The notes: generated by a model not told the origin, from the sequence alone. Positions 16,503 to 28,878 are shown, counted from the stretch's first letter. The stretch is DNA of 64,000 bases from Sphingopyxis italica (GCF_011926545.1 NZ_JAATIT010000004.1:124001-188000); one strand, 5' to 3'. A program made the numbers and translations.

Positions 16503-17408
16503 TTATCGCCGCAGCGTGACCGCGATTGGGCAGTGGTCCGAATAATGCTTCTCGCCGGGCGCATAGAGCGTTTCGCTGAACCCCGTCCGGTCGGCGGCGG
16601 CGCGCCGGTCGAGGACGATATGATCGATGAAACTGTCATAGCGCGGGTCGCAGGCCGGCGGCTGGCCCGCGTCGGCGAGCGTCAGGTCGGCGTTCGCCGG
16701 ATCGCCATCGTCGATCTCGGTCCAGATCGCGTCGCCGGGAAGCGCGAGCCGGCGGTTCCAGTCTCCCAGCACCGCGAAGCGATCGGGCCCGGCGGCGGCC
16801 GCGTCGATCCAGGCTTCGAGCGCCGGAATCTGGTCCTGGAATATGGGGCAGGCCTTCGCCTCGCTCCCGGAAAAGCAGCCCGACTTGAGGTGGATGCCGA
16901 GAAGGCGGATCGGTGTGCGGCCCTCGGGGCGGAGCGTGATGTCGACGCCCGAGCGAAGCTGCTCGTTGCCGCGCATCAGCGACGTCACATCGGCATGGCG
17001 ATCAAAGGCCATGTCCTTGCGGATCGCGAAACCGACCGCTTGGCGGATCACCGTCTGCGACGGGAACTTGCCGCCGCAGGTGCCGCCCGGCGCGCCCTTC
17101 CGGGCTTCCATGATCACGACATATTTGGCGGGGTCGAAGACCCGTGCGGCGGCGGCCTCATTCTCGGCCTCCTGAAAGGCGATCACATCGGCGTCGAGGT
17201 CGCCGGCGATGCGGCGCATCGCGGCATAATCGTTGTCATCCCTGGGGTTGCAGCCTTCGCCGTTCCTCGCGGCGAGAAATTCCAGGTTCCAGCTCGCAAG
17301 CTTGAGCGGTTTCGATGGAGCAGACGGGTTTGCGGGTGCGGAGGTCGCGGGCGAGCAGGCGGCAGCCAGCAGGAGCAGGGCGGATGCGATGAGGCGGTGG
17401 GGAAGCAT
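16503..17408 (-). CDS. Endonuclease/exonuclease/phosphatase-family lipoprotein
   Basis: A 301-residue secreted protein. The N-terminus is a lipoprotein signal (LLLLAAACS, Cys near 18). The EEP fold motifs follow in order: LASWNLEF, IAFQEAEN, GIHLKSGCF, LGDWNRR and the C-terminal SDHCPIAV, giving the catalytic Asn, Glu, Asp and His of metal-dependent phosphodiesterases. The substrate could be nucleic acid, a lipid phosphate or another phosphodiester outside the inner membrane. It stands alone and diverges from the HU gene. Confidence 0.85.
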   Translation of the reverse strand: MLPHRLIASALLLLAAACSPATSAPANPSAPSKPLKLASWNLEFLAARNGEGCNPRDDNDYAAMRRIAGDLDADVIAFQEAENEAAAARVFDPAKYVVIMEARKGAPGGTCGGKFPSQTVIRQAVGFAIRKDMAFDRHADVTSLMRGNEQLRSGVDITLRPEGRTPIRLLGIHLKSGCFSGSEAKACPIFQDQIPALEAWIDAAAAGPDRFAVLGDWNRRLALPGDAIWTEIDDGDPANADLTLADAGQPPACDPRYDSFIDHIVLDRRAAADRTGFSETLYAPGEKHYSDHCPIAVTLRR

Positions 17409-17548
17409 CCGCCGCTACTGCCGCACGCCGCCACCGAGTGCAACTCGCCGTGCCGCGCCTTGGCGCGTCGCAGATGGCGCCGATCCGTTCGCGGCGCTAT
17501 AGCGCCCGCCCGGCCGGGATCCTTCCGGCCGTTCAAGGAGATGATTTT

Positions 17549-17824
17549 ATGAACCACGCCGAACTGTCGGACAGCGTCGCAACCGCACTTGGTCTGAGCA
17601 AGGCCGATGCGAAGAAGGCTGTCGATGCCGTTTTCGCTGCGATCACCGACGCCGCCGCCAAGGGCGACGAAGTCTCGGTGAACGGCTTCGGCAAGTTCAA
17701 GGTCAAGGAATCGGCCGCGCGTGAAGGCCGCAATCCCTCGACCGGCGAAACCATCCAGATTGCGGCTTCGAAGAAGCTGACCTTTGGCGCCGCGAAGGCC
17801 GTCAAGGATCGTCTGAACGGCTGA
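17549..17824 (+). CDS. HU-family DNA-binding protein
   Basis: A 91-residue histone-like protein that bends DNA. The whole chain matches HU: MNHAELSDSVATALGLSK, VNGFGKFKVKESAAREGRNPSTGETI, and the C-terminal helix TFGAAKAVKDRLNG; the arm tip RNPSTG is intact. The ATG at 17549 has an AAGGAG site seven bases upstream; a longer frame from 17438 is not HU-like. ICE-borne HU proteins may serve integrase complexes or replace the host protein. A 10-bp stem-loop follows the stop. Confidence 0.92.
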   Translation: MNHAELSDSVATALGLSKADAKKAVDAVFAAITDAAAKGDEVSVNGFGKFKVKESAAREGRNPSTGETIQIAASKKLTFGAAKAVKDRLNG

Positions 17825-17832
17825 GCCGGTAC

Positions 17833-17857
17833 GTCCCGCCGGCGTGCCCGGCGGGAC
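17833..17857 (+). terminator. Strong GC stem-loop after the HU gene
   Basis: A 10-bp perfect stem GTCCCGCCGG (17833-17842) and CCGGCGGGAC (17848-17857) with a 5-base loop, nine bases after the HU stop codon. There is no T run. The following 17858-18073 is GC-rich with several weak hairpins and no gene that I can support. Confidence 0.6.
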
Positions 17858-18073
17858 GGCCGCGCGGCGGCATGTCGGGCGCGGCATCTGATGAGCGCGC
17901 TCTGGCCTCGCAGGCTCGGCCAGGGGTCGCACTTTTGTTTTGGCCGCGCGGCACACTCGGCTCGCTATCCTTGCGGGGCGGCGGCTAGGCACGGGCGCGC
18001 ATCGCACGCCGCCCCGCTGCGGGCTCGCCAAGAGTGCGGTTGTGCGGGCCCTTCGGGCCGGCGACATCATGAT

Positions 18074-18586
18074 CTAGAGCGGAAGTTCCGCCTGTTTGCG
18101 CAAAGGCTCAACGAACAGCGTGTGACGCGGGGGTTCCTCGAAAAGCACCTCGTTCGGCAGGCTCCCGTCGAGCCAATGGTTCGCGTCGCGCCGCTGGATG
18201 ATCACGCCGTGGCGCGACTGATAAGGAATGACATCGGCGCCCGCGGGGATGGTGAGGATGCTGTAGGACAGCGGCCAATCGGCAAGTGGCGGGTCCCACA
18301 CTGCGGCGAGATAGAAGAAATTGCCGCTGTCGAGCGTCACCCGGTAGCGGTGATCGCCGGTTCCCATGCGGAACTCGGACGCTGGGATCAGGCAGCGGCG
18401 CGCCGGGAAGGCGCGGCCCTCGGCGCGCACGAAACGATAATTGATCCCGTCGCTAAACCGCGGGTCGGAACCCCAAACCGCTTTGACCATTTCGATCTCG
18501 GTCATATTGTCGGGATTGCGCCGGACGAGCGCTTGCACGCCTCCGCTCGGGGCGTCGGGATCGAAAGGGGTTGGCGCGATACCCAT
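18074..18586 (-). CDS. N-terminally short SRAP-like protein lacking the catalytic Cys2
   Basis: A 170-residue relative of SOS response-associated peptidases (YedK/HMCES). It has RCLIPASEFRMG, YSILTIPAGADVIPYQSRHGVII and the C-terminal helix region. It lacks the Met-Cys start whose cysteine links to abasic sites. The start at 18586 (MGIAPTPF) is preferred; a frame open to 18649 would run through the LexA box. It is divergent from a complete SRAP at 18642. Without Cys2 it cannot form the usual crosslink, so it may be a regulatory paralogue or have another substrate. Confidence 0.7.
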   Translation of the reverse strand: MGIAPTPFDPDAPSGGVQALVRRNPDNMTEIEMVKAVWGSDPRFSDGINYRFVRAEGRAFPARRCLIPASEFRMGTGDHRYRVTLDSGNFFYLAAVWDPPLADWPLSYSILTIPAGADVIPYQSRHGVIIQRRDANHWLDGSLPNEVLFEEPPRHTLFVEPLRKQAELPL

Positions 18587-18591
18587 ATGTG

Positions 18592-18606
18592 GAACATAAT
18601 GGGAAC
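18592..18606. promoter_or_regulatory. LexA box between the two SRAP genes
   Basis: GAAC-ATAATGG-GAAC matches the alphaproteobacterial LexA site GAAC-N7-GAAC. It is 36 bases before the complete SRAP gene and 6 bases before the likely start of the short one. It is nearly identical to the site upstream of imuA (GAAC-ATAAAGG-GAAC at 20452). Regulation of at least the rightward gene by DNA damage is inferred. Confidence 0.8.
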
Positions 18607-18641
18607 GATGTTGAGTCGCAAGGGCGAGGGGACCGACGCGC

Positions 18642-19259
18642 ATGTGCAATGATTATCGGCTCGAAATAGACATCGCGTCGATCGCCGAGGACTTCGACAA
18701 CCTCCAGATCAAGATCGATATGCCCGAGGGCGCACCGAACGTGCCGGCGCGCGAGGATGTCCGCATCACCGATACCGCGCCGATCGTGAAGAGCAGCGAC
18801 GGCGCCGCCGCCGGATCGCTCGTCAACCGGCGCTGGAGCTGGCCCGGACAGGGCGGCAAACCGGTCTATAATGTGCGCTCGGAGCGCCGCGATCTCGGCA
18901 TGCAGCGATGCCTCGTCCTCTGCGACGGTTTCTACGAGTTCACCGATCCCACCGACCCCGCGCAAAAGCGGCTCGACAAGTGGCTGTTCACGCTGAAGGA
19001 CCATCGCTGGTTCTGCATGGCGGGTGTGTGGCGCGACAGCCATGTCGGCGAAGCCTTCAGCCTCCTGACCATGGACGCCGGTCCCGACATCGCACCCTAT
19101 CACCATCGCCAGATCATTCCGCTCGCGCGTGATCAATGGGCGGCCTGGCTCGATCCGCGCGTTCCGGCCGAGGACATATTGAAATGGCTTCCCGAAGGCA
19201 GCCTCGAGGTCACGCAGGTATATGGCAAGCCCCCCGCGCAAGGCGCTCTCGCCTTATGA
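18642..19259 (+). CDS. SOS response-associated peptidase (SRAP, YedK/HMCES family)
   Basis: A 205-residue protein that would crosslink to and protect abasic sites in single-stranded DNA. It starts with Met-Cys (MCNDYR), the cysteine that attacks the abasic sugar. Other marks are VYNVRSER, the conserved CLVLCDGFYEF, and YHHRQIIPL with the catalytic histidine. It follows a LexA box and its stop overlaps the start of the DUF1810 gene (ATGA), so the two form an SOS-regulated operon. Confidence 0.9.
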   Translation: MCNDYRLEIDIASIAEDFDNLQIKIDMPEGAPNVPAREDVRITDTAPIVKSSDGAAAGSLVNRRWSWPGQGGKPVYNVRSERRDLGMQRCLVLCDGFYEFTDPTDPAQKRLDKWLFTLKDHRWFCMAGVWRDSHVGEAFSLLTMDAGPDIAPYHHRQIIPLARDQWAAWLDPRVPAEDILKWLPEGSLEVTQVYGKPPAQGALAL

Positions 19260-19693
19260 CAAACGAAGAGGGGCTCGACCTGTTCGTGACGGCGCAGGAG
19301 CAAATCTATGCGCGCGCGCTCGGCGAGATTCGCCGCGGCAAGAAGAGCTCGCACTGGATGTGGTTCATATTCCCGCAGCTGGCAGGCCTTGGCCGAAGCG
19401 CGACGTCGAAGCTCTACGGTCTCGCGGGAGCCGATGAGGCGCGGGCCTATCTGGCCCATCCGCTTCTCGGCGCGCGCTATGCCGAATGCGTCGAGGCGAT
19501 CCAGGACCTGCCAGCAAGCGACCCGGTGGCGGTCTTCGGCGAGGTCGACGCCGTCAAGCTGCGTTCGTCGCTGACATTGTTCGAGGCCGTGAGCCGGCGG
19601 CCGCTCTTCTCCGCCGCGCTCATCCGCTGGTTCGGCGGCGAGCGCGATGAGCGCACCCTTGGCCTGCTCAGCCGCGACGACAGCATGCCGTGA
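19256..19693 (+). CDS. DUF1810 family protein
   Basis: A 145-residue soluble protein. DUF1810 marks are the start LDLFVTAQEQIYARALGEIRRGKKSSHWMWFIFPQLAGLG and the later AYLAHPLLGARYAECVEAI. The family's function is not known. Start and stop overlap (ATGA) with the SRAP gene ties it to the SOS-controlled unit. It ends 12 bp before the convergent cytochrome b gene. Confidence 0.85.
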   Translation: MTNEEGLDLFVTAQEQIYARALGEIRRGKKSSHWMWFIFPQLAGLGRSATSKLYGLAGADEARAYLAHPLLGARYAECVEAIQDLPASDPVAVFGEVDAVKLRSSLTLFEAVSRRPLFSAALIRWFGGERDERTLGLLSRDDSMP

Positions 19694-19705
19694 CGCCGAC
19701 GCGTG

Positions 19706-20263
19706 TCAGCCGCGCGGATTGCGAAACAGCGGCAGCATCCGGTGGAGCACTTCGTCCTTGTCGAAAAAATGATGCTTGAGCGCGCCGAGAACATGCAGCG
19801 CAAGCACGACGTAAATGGCCTTCACCATCAGCTTGTGCATGTCGCCGAGCGCTTCGGCGAGATCCTCGTTCAGCGGTAGCGGAAGATCGGGCGCGGGCAC
19901 GGCGCCGTAAAGCGGCACTTCGGGCGCGCCGCCCGCCGACGCTGCGGCCCAGCCGAGAAGCGGCGCGCCGATCATCAGCACATAGAAGAGAATATGGGTC
20001 GTGCGCGCGAGCAGCCGTTCCCATGACGGCATGCCGCCGGGGAAGGCCGGCCAGGGATGGCCGAAGCGCCAGCCGAGCCGGATAAGGCTGAGCGCGAGGA
20101 TCGTGATCCCGACCGATTTGTGCAGCTGATAATAGCCAAGTTTCTCGCTGTCCGAGGCGTCCTCCATCCAGCCGCCAAAGGTGGCATTGGCGATGATCAG
20201 GATGGCGATCGTCCAGTGCAGGACGATCGAGACGGTGGAATAGCGGCTGTGATTCTCACGCAT
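19706..20263 (-). CDS. Cytochrome b561 family protein (CybB-like)
   Basis: A 185-residue inner-membrane protein with four transmembrane helices and candidate haem-ligand histidines in VLHWTIAI, YQLHKSVG, TTHILFYV and ALHVLGALKHHFF. The family includes superoxide:ubiquinone oxidoreductase and other di-haem electron carriers. The start at 20263 (MRENHSRYS) is chosen because upstream frame is antisense to imuA. It lies just left of the mutasome and diverges from it. Confidence 0.85.
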   Translation of the reverse strand: MRENHSRYSTVSIVLHWTIAILIIANATFGGWMEDASDSEKLGYYQLHKSVGITILALSLIRLGWRFGHPWPAFPGGMPSWERLLARTTHILFYVLMIGAPLLGWAAASAGGAPEVPLYGAVPAPDLPLPLNEDLAEALGDMHKLMVKAIYVVLALHVLGALKHHFFDKDEVLHRMLPLFRNPRG

Positions 20264-20451
20264 GATTCGCCTCGCAATAGGTCCGTCACCGGTCTTCCAA
20301 TGCTTTGGCGGCGATCCTCGTTCCGTCAGCAGGACGCAGCCGTCACGATCATGAGCCCAATTTGTTTCGCTTTTACAGAGGCCGGGCGGAAGGCGCGCAC
20401 CGATTCCCGGCGGTTCGTCGCGGCCCGCTTGACGCGCCCTTTGACTCGGTG

Positions 20452-20466
20452 GAACATAAAGGGAAC
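20452..20466. promoter_or_regulatory. LexA box upstream of imuA
   Basis: GAAC-ATAAAGG-GAAC, the alphaproteobacterial SOS box, ends 19 bases before the imuA start codon. It differs at one spacer base from the box at 18592. Confidence 0.88.
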
Positions 20467-20485
20467 ATTTGAGTCGATATTTCCC

Positions 20486-21274
20486 ATGAGCACGACGCCC
20501 CAATCTGCACCTCGGCCAAGTGCCAGAGATATCGACGTGCTTCGCGCGGCGGTGGCGCGTGTAGCCGCCTCGCGCGGGCCGGTCTTGCCGTTCGGCGTCG
20601 GGCCGGTCGATCATCTTCTCGCTGGCGGCGGGCTCGACGGCGCAGGCCTGCACGAGGTCACGGGCGCCTCGGCAAGCTGGAGCGATGACGCTGCGGCAAC
20701 GCTCTTCGCGGCTGGAATCGCGTCGCGCTTCGCGGCGGCGCCCGACGTGTCGGCGCTCTGGGCGCTCACGCGGTTCGATCTCTATGCCCCCGGTCTCGAA
20801 CAGGCGGGGCTCGGTCCGGACCGCGTGCTCTATGCTCAAGGCAGGACCGACAAGGAACTGCTGGCGCTGTGCGAGGACGCGCTGCGCGATGGTTCGCTCG
20901 CCTGCGTCGTTGCCGAAGTGAAAGCGGCCGATCAGACCGCGACGCGCCGGCTGCAACTGGCCGCATCCGAGGGCAACACGCCGATGATCCTCTATCGCCG
21001 GTACCGGCGTTATGGCCAATGCCCGCTCGCCGATCCGTCGCTCGCAATGACCCGCTGGCGCATCGGCACCTTGTCGTCCGGCCGCCTCGCCTCGCCCGGC
21101 GTCGGGCGCGGGCGCTGGAATGTCGAGCTGGTCCGGCAGCGCGGCGGGCCGCCTTTTTCCCTCGAACTGGAGGCGTGCGATGACCAGGGTCGCCTCGCTC
21201 TTCCTGCCGCAACTGCCGATCGAGCGGTTGCGCCGGGCAGAACGGACACCGTCGCATTCGGGCACGCCGCCTGA
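20486..21274 (+). CDS. imuA: ImuA, mutasome accessory protein (RecA/SulA-like)
   Basis: A 262-residue protein of the ImuA family that recruits RecA functions to the translesion synthesis complex. The segment FGVGPVDHLLAGGGLDGAGLHEVTG corresponds to the RecA-like core entry, and RRRYG... RWRIGT... WNVELVRQRGGPP to the conserved C-terminal part. The ATG at 20486 follows the LexA box closely. It overlaps imuB by 95 bp in another frame, an unusually long overlap, since the ImuB start [16 protein letters not shown] is clear. Confidence 0.88.
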   Translation: MSTTPQSAPRPSARDIDVLRAAVARVAASRGPVLPFGVGPVDHLLAGGGLDGAGLHEVTGASASWSDDAAATLFAAGIASRFAAAPDVSALWALTRFDLYAPGLEQAGLGPDRVLYAQGRTDKELLALCEDALRDGSLACVVAEVKAADQTATRRLQLAASEGNTPMILYRRYRRYGQCPLADPSLAMTRWRIGTLSSGRLASPGVGRGRWNVELVRQRGGPPFSLELEACDDQGRLALPAATADRAVAPGRTDTVAFGHAA

Positions 21275-22981
21275 TCGGGCGCGGGCGGGTCCGCGCTTCC
21301 CCGAGCCTGTCGACGACAATCCCGGCACCTGTTCGGTGCCGCGCGGCGGCGGCTGGCGTCCGGGCGCGCGCTGGGCGCAAGGCACGCACTCCGGCGAGCC
21401 GTCGCTCGACGCCCTCCCGGCGCACCAGCGACCGACGATGCGCGAGCTGGGACGGCGGAGCGAAGCTGCCGCACCGGTGTTCCGGGCGTTGCGCTCGGAC
21501 GACGGGACGTCGGGCGGGATCGCTGCGCCGCTGCCGCCGCTCTGGGGCCTCCGTCCGACGATCGTCGTCGCGCGAACCGGCCAGCGTGACCTCGTGACGG
21601 CCGCCTGTGCGGCGGCGCTCGATCTCGGCCTCGTGCCCGGCATGGCGGCCGCCCATGCGCGCGCGCTGGTCTCCGATCTCGACCTACTCGACGCCGCACC
21701 CGACGCCGATCGCGCGTGGCTCGATCGACTCGCGCTCCACGCCGCCCGCTGCTGGACGCCGACGGCGGCGGTGTCGGGCACCGACGGGCTGTGGCTCGAC
21801 CTGTCGGGCACGACGCATCTCTTCGGCGGCGAAGAGCGTTTCGCGGCGCGTCTGCTCGGTTTTCTGCGGCGCCTCGGCTTCACCGCGCGTGTCGCGATCG
21901 CCGGCACGCCCGGCGCCGCTCACGCGCTCGCACGCTATGGCGGCGCGGGCGTGCGGATCTTGCCGGAAGGAGGCGAGAGCGAGGCGCTGGCGCCTTTGCC
22001 GCTGGCGGCGCTCCGGCTGGCGCCGGAGGCGCTCGCCGCGGCGGCACGCTTCGGGATCGAGCGGATCGCCGACCTTTATCCAATGCCGCGCGGGCCTTTG
22101 GCCCGGCGGCTCGGGCGCGGCGCGGTCGAGCGGCTCGACCAGGCGCGGGGGTTCGTACCCGAGCCGATCGTTCCCGTCGTGCCGTTCGACATGCCCGAGG
22201 CGCGCCGTTCCTTGCTCGAACCGATCGGGACCGCCGAAGCGATCGAGCAGGTCATCGCCGACCTGCTCGGCGATCTCGTGCTCGCGCTGCGCGAGCGCAG
22301 TCTCGGCGTGCGGAGCCTCGTCTTGCGCTGCGACCGGCTCGACATGGGCGCGCAGTTCGTCACCGTCGGGACGGCGCGCGCGACGCGCGACGCGAAACAT
22401 CTGCTGCGCCTGTTCAGGCTCCGGATCGACCGGATCGAGCCGGGGCTTGGGATCGAGACGATGGTTCTCGCGGCGCCGCAGGTCGAAGCGCTGGCGCCCG
22501 AGGCGATCGCCGCCGTGCTCGACACGGCACGCCAGGCGCCCGACCTCGCTCCGCTCGTCGATGCGCTGGCCGGCCGCGCCGGCGATGCCGCGCTGTTCCG
22601 CCTGTCAGCGATCGAAAGCGATGTCCCCGAGCGCGCGATCTCGCGCGCCGGGCCTTTGGCCCAGCCTGCCGGCTGGCCCGTCTGGCCGCGGCCGATCCGG
22701 ATGCTCGCGCGGCCCGAAGCGCTGTCAGGCGTCGTCGCCTTGCTTCCCGACCATCCGCCGCGCCGCTTCGCTTGGCGCGGGCGGAGTTATGCCGTGGTCG
22801 CGGGCGACGGCCCCGAGCGCATCCATGGCGAATGGTGGCGTCGTCCCGGCGAGATGTGGGCGGTTCGCGACTATTTCCGGGTCGAGGCGACAAGCGGCGA
22901 GCGCTTCTGGCTCTTCCGCCGCGGCGACGCGATCACCGACAAGACGGGTGATCTCAGCTGGTACATGCACGGCGTGTTCGG

Positions 22982-22985
<4 letters not shown>
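21180..22985 (+). CDS. imuB: ImuB, Y-family polymerase-like mutasome subunit
   Basis: A 601-residue protein. It begins [21 protein letters not shown] and continues with palm and fingers-like segments ([43 protein letters not shown]). ImuB proteins lack the polymerase catalytic acids and act as a scaffold between ImuA, DnaE2 and the beta clamp. A possibly inserted region at about 25-100 (Pro/Arg/Gly-rich, [20 protein letters not shown]) is common in the family. The stop overlaps dnaE2 (ATGA). Confidence 0.9.
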
Positions 22986-26191
<3,206 letters not shown>

Positions 26192-26327
26192 GGTAGGAAG
26201 AGGCTTTGAAATCCCACCGGCACATTCGTCTGGCGTTCGCGGGGCACATGCCTATCGCATCGCACTCGATCGGTCGCTGAAATCAATCCGGTCGTCGCGT
26301 AAGCCGATCAATGCTCCGGCCAGGTGC

Positions 26328-26358
26328 TTGAACCTATAGTTACTATAGGTGGTATTTC
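26328..26358 (+). promoter_or_regulatory. Second MerR-type promoter/operator, upstream of the peroxiredoxin operon
   Basis: TTGAAC (26328-26333), a 19-bp spacer and TATTTC (26353-26358) form a rightward MerR-style promoter. The spacer holds ACCTATAG-TTA-CTATAGGT (26332-26350), the same palindrome as in the metal-efflux promoter, with the same flank GTGCTTGA on the -35 side. No merR gene lies nearby. The rest of 26192-26405 holds nothing else that I recognise. Confidence 0.8.
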
Positions 26359-26405
26359 GGGTTCGAACACGCCGGATCACCGGCGCCGTCGCAGGAGAAT
26401 CCGAC

Positions 26406-27041
26406 ATGACATTGCAGCTTGGCGACCTCGCACCGGACTTTGAGGCCGAAACAACGGAAGGTCATATCAGCTTCCATCAATGGCTCGGAGACGGATGGGG
26501 GGTTCTGTTCTCGCATCCCAAGGATTTTACGCCCGTTTGCACCACGGAACTGGGCGAAGTCGCTCGCCTCAAGCCGGAATTCGACAAACGTAATGTCAAG
26601 GTCATCGGCCTCAGCGTCGATCCACTCGACGATCATCACGCCTGGGCGGGCGACATCGCGGAGACACAGGGCCACGCGCTGAATTTTCCGCTGATCGCAG
26701 ACGCCGACCGGCATATTTCCGGCCTCTATGGAATGATCCACCCGCAAGCCGACGACACATTCACGGTCCGCTCGGTATTCGTGGTCGGGCCAGACAAGAA
26801 GATCAAGCTCACCATCACCTACCCGGCGAGCACCGGACGAAATTTCGAAGAGATTCTGCGTGTTATCGATTCGCTGCAATTGACCGCCAAGCACAGCGTC
26901 GCGACGCCGGTGAACTGGCGGCAAGGCGAGGACGTCATCATTGTTCCGTCCCTCGATGACGAGCAGGCGCGCGCAAAGTTTCCCGATGGCTGGCGGACGG
27001 TGAAGCCCTATTTGCGCGTGACGGCACAGCCGAAAGACTGA
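26406..27041 (+). CDS. Peroxiredoxin, Prx6-like 1-Cys type
   Basis: A 211-residue thiol peroxidase that reduces hydrogen peroxide and organic hydroperoxides. The peroxidatic cysteine is C45 in PKDFTPVCTTELG. The long C-terminal extension (VATPVNWRQGEDVIIVPSLDD) is that of Prx6-type proteins. A second resolving cysteine is not present, so an outside reductant is needed; the thioredoxin-reductase-like gene of the same operon could contribute. Control by the MerR-type promoter just upstream suggests induction by metal or thiol stress. Confidence 0.92.
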   Translation: MTLQLGDLAPDFEAETTEGHISFHQWLGDGWGVLFSHPKDFTPVCTTELGEVARLKPEFDKRNVKVIGLSVDPLDDHHAWAGDIAETQGHALNFPLIADADRHISGLYGMIHPQADDTFTVRSVFVVGPDKKIKLTITYPASTGRNFEEILRVIDSLQLTAKHSVATPVNWRQGEDVIIVPSLDDEQARAKFPDGWRTVKPYLRVTAQPKD

Positions 27042-27158
27042 CGTCTGGCGAGCATCGAACGCTTGAAAATCCGCTGATCGCACCGGCCGCGGTTACGCCA
27101 GCCGGTGCGATCCATCGGAACGAGGACGTGATGGGCGCAAGAAAGGGAATGGGAGGTC

Positions 27159-27884
27159 ATGATCTTCAAGCAATTGTTCGAGCCCGAATCCTCCACCTAC
27201 ACATATCTTATCGGCTGCCGCGATACAGGGCGGGCCGTGCTGATCGACCCTGTCCGTGAGACCATCGATCGCGACCTTGCCGCCCTCAGGGAGCTGGACC
27301 TGACGCTCCAATATACGCTCGAGACCCACATTCACGCGGACCATATCACGTCGGCGGCCCGCCTGCGTAGCCTAACAGGGTGCAAGGTCGCCTACCCGGA
27401 GATGGACGGCCTCGCCTGCGCGGACGTTGCGGTTAGCGAAATCTCGCCGCTCGACGTCGGCGGGGTAAGGCTTCAGCCGCGGTTTACGCCTGGCCACACC
27501 GATGCGCATCACGCCTATCTTGTCGACATCCCGGGTGCGCCTCATATTTTCACTGGCGATGCACTCCTGATTGACGGCTGTGGCCGGACCGACTTCCAGG
27601 GCGGCAGCGCCGTCACCTTATACCGGTCGATCCATGAGAAAATCTTCTCTCTGCCCGACGAAACGATCGTCTGCCCTGCACATGATTATGAACACCGGCA
27701 CCTGAGTACCGTAGCGCAGGAGCGCGAGCGAAACCCGAGACTGGGTGGCGGGCGAACGCTGCAGGAATTCGTCGAGATCATGGATAACCTTGACCTCCCC
27801 TACCCGAAACTCATCGATATCGCGGTGCCGGCCAACCGGCATTGCGGCGCGGAGCCAGGGGACGGCGAAGTCCCGCATATATGA
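27159..27884 (+). CDS. Metallo-beta-lactamase-fold persulfide dioxygenase-like protein (ETHE1 type)
   Basis: A 241-residue hydrolase-fold protein. Metal ligands are in THIHADHITS, PGHTDAHHAYL, FTGDALLIDGCGRTDFQGG and CPAHDYEHRHLSTV. The GCGRTDFQGG stretch and the ETHIHADH motif are those of ETHE1-like persulfide dioxygenases, which oxidise glutathione persulfide to sulfite with one iron. It sits between a peroxiredoxin and a thioredoxin-reductase-like gene, consistent with sulfur or thiol detoxification. Glyoxalase II is a less likely reading. Confidence 0.82.
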   Translation: MIFKQLFEPESSTYTYLIGCRDTGRAVLIDPVRETIDRDLAALRELDLTLQYTLETHIHADHITSAARLRSLTGCKVAYPEMDGLACADVAVSEISPLDVGGVRLQPRFTPGHTDAHHAYLVDIPGAPHIFTGDALLIDGCGRTDFQGGSAVTLYRSIHEKIFSLPDETIVCPAHDYEHRHLSTVAQERERNPRLGGGRTLQEFVEIMDNLDLPYPKLIDIAVPANRHCGAEPGDGEVPHI

Positions 27885-27948
27885 GCCGGCTATCTTGAAG
27901 CGCCGAGCTGGCGCGACATTTTCACTTTCACCGCGAAACGGAGCTGCG

Positions 27949-28878
27949 ATGCTTGATGCACTGATAATTGGCGCTGGCCCGGCAGGCCTCACCGCGGCGC
28001 TCTATCTCGCCCGGTACAGACGGACTGTCCGGGTTATCCATGACGGACGCTCCCGGTTGCTCTGGGTCCCGCGCTCACGCAACGTCCCGGGCTTTCCCGA
28101 CGGCATCGTCGGGCGGGACCTTGTCGCGAAGATGAGCGAGCATGCCGAACTTTACGGTGCGGAGATCGAGGAAGGGCGCGTCGTCGGCCTGGCCGAATTG
28201 GGCGAACGAGGCGGCTTCGCAGCCCGGCTGACGTCGGGCGAACTCGTCGAGGCGCGCGGGGTCATTCTCGCCACCGGGGTCGACACGGCGCGTGCAAGGC
28301 TCGACGCAGGCGATCATGATTCCGCAGTGCAGGCTGGCACTCTTCGCTATTGCCCGATTTGCGATGGATATGAACATCGACGAGAGAAAGTCGCGGTACT
28401 GGGTTCGGACAAACATGGGGCAGCGGAGGCTATGTTCCTGCGCCAATATACGAGCGATGTAACCCTGATCCCCAAGGCCTATGTCGATCTCTCCGATGCC
28501 CAGCGAGCGGAACTCGCAGACAGCGACGTGAAGATTCTCGAAGGACAATTAACTCGGCTCGAAGCGAGGGGAGAGGCGGTTTTCGTGAGCCTTTCCGGCG
28601 AAACGAGTGCGCGCCGGTTCGATGTGATCTATCCCGCATTCGGCTCGACACCGCGTAGCGAACTGGCCGCGATGCTCGGGCCGGTGACAGACCGGAACGG
28701 TTGTCTTCCGACGTCCGCCTATCTCGACGGTCTGACACCCGGCGTATATGCCGCAGGCGACGTGATCGAGGGGCTTGACCAGATCAGCGTCGCGATCGGA
28801 CATGGCGCCATGGCGGCGACGCGCCTGCACAATTGGTTACGCGAGACCGACGGTCATGTGATGGACGCCCGGCGCTGA
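27949..28878 (+). CDS. Thioredoxin-reductase-like FAD/NAD(P) oxidoreductase
   Basis: A 309-residue flavoprotein. It has the FAD-binding GAGPAGL at 9-15, a redox-active CPICDG in the middle domain (as in TrxB), an NAD(P)-binding GSDKHGAAEA segment and the second FAD motif GVYAAGD near the C-terminus. The GSDKHG sequence departs from the usual GGGNSA-type NADPH loop, so the electron donor may differ. It would supply reducing power to the peroxiredoxin encoded first in the operon, though this is inference. Confidence 0.85.
   Translation: MLDALIIGAGPAGLTAALYLARYRRTVRVIHDGRSRLLWVPRSRNVPGFPDGIVGRDLVAKMSEHAELYGAEIEEGRVVGLAELGERGGFAARLTSGELVEARGVILATGVDTARARLDAGDHDSAVQAGTLRYCPICDGYEHRREKVAVLGSDKHGAAEAMFLRQYTSDVTLIPKAYVDLSDAQRAELADSDVKILEGQLTRLEARGEAVFVSLSGETSARRFDVIYPAFGSTPRSELAAMLGPVTDRNGCLPTSAYLDGLTPGVYAAGDVIEGLDQISVAIGHGAMAATRLHNWLRETDGHVMDARR

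Noticed and set aside
20266..20485. A small gene between the cytochrome b gene and imuA
   Set aside because: No frame with a start and ribosome site is convincing; the stretch is explained by divergent promoters and a LexA box.
21255..21480. Insertion or assembly error in imuB (Pro/Arg/Gly-rich segment near residues 25-100)
   Set aside because: The frame is intact and ImuB proteins of this group often have a variable segment here; I see no direct repeats or mobile-element ends.
19706..21907. 733-codon frame containing the cytochrome b gene
   Set aside because: Only the last 185 codons are a cytochrome b561; the upstream extension is antisense to imuA and imuB and has the Arg/Ala/Pro-rich look of a shadow frame.
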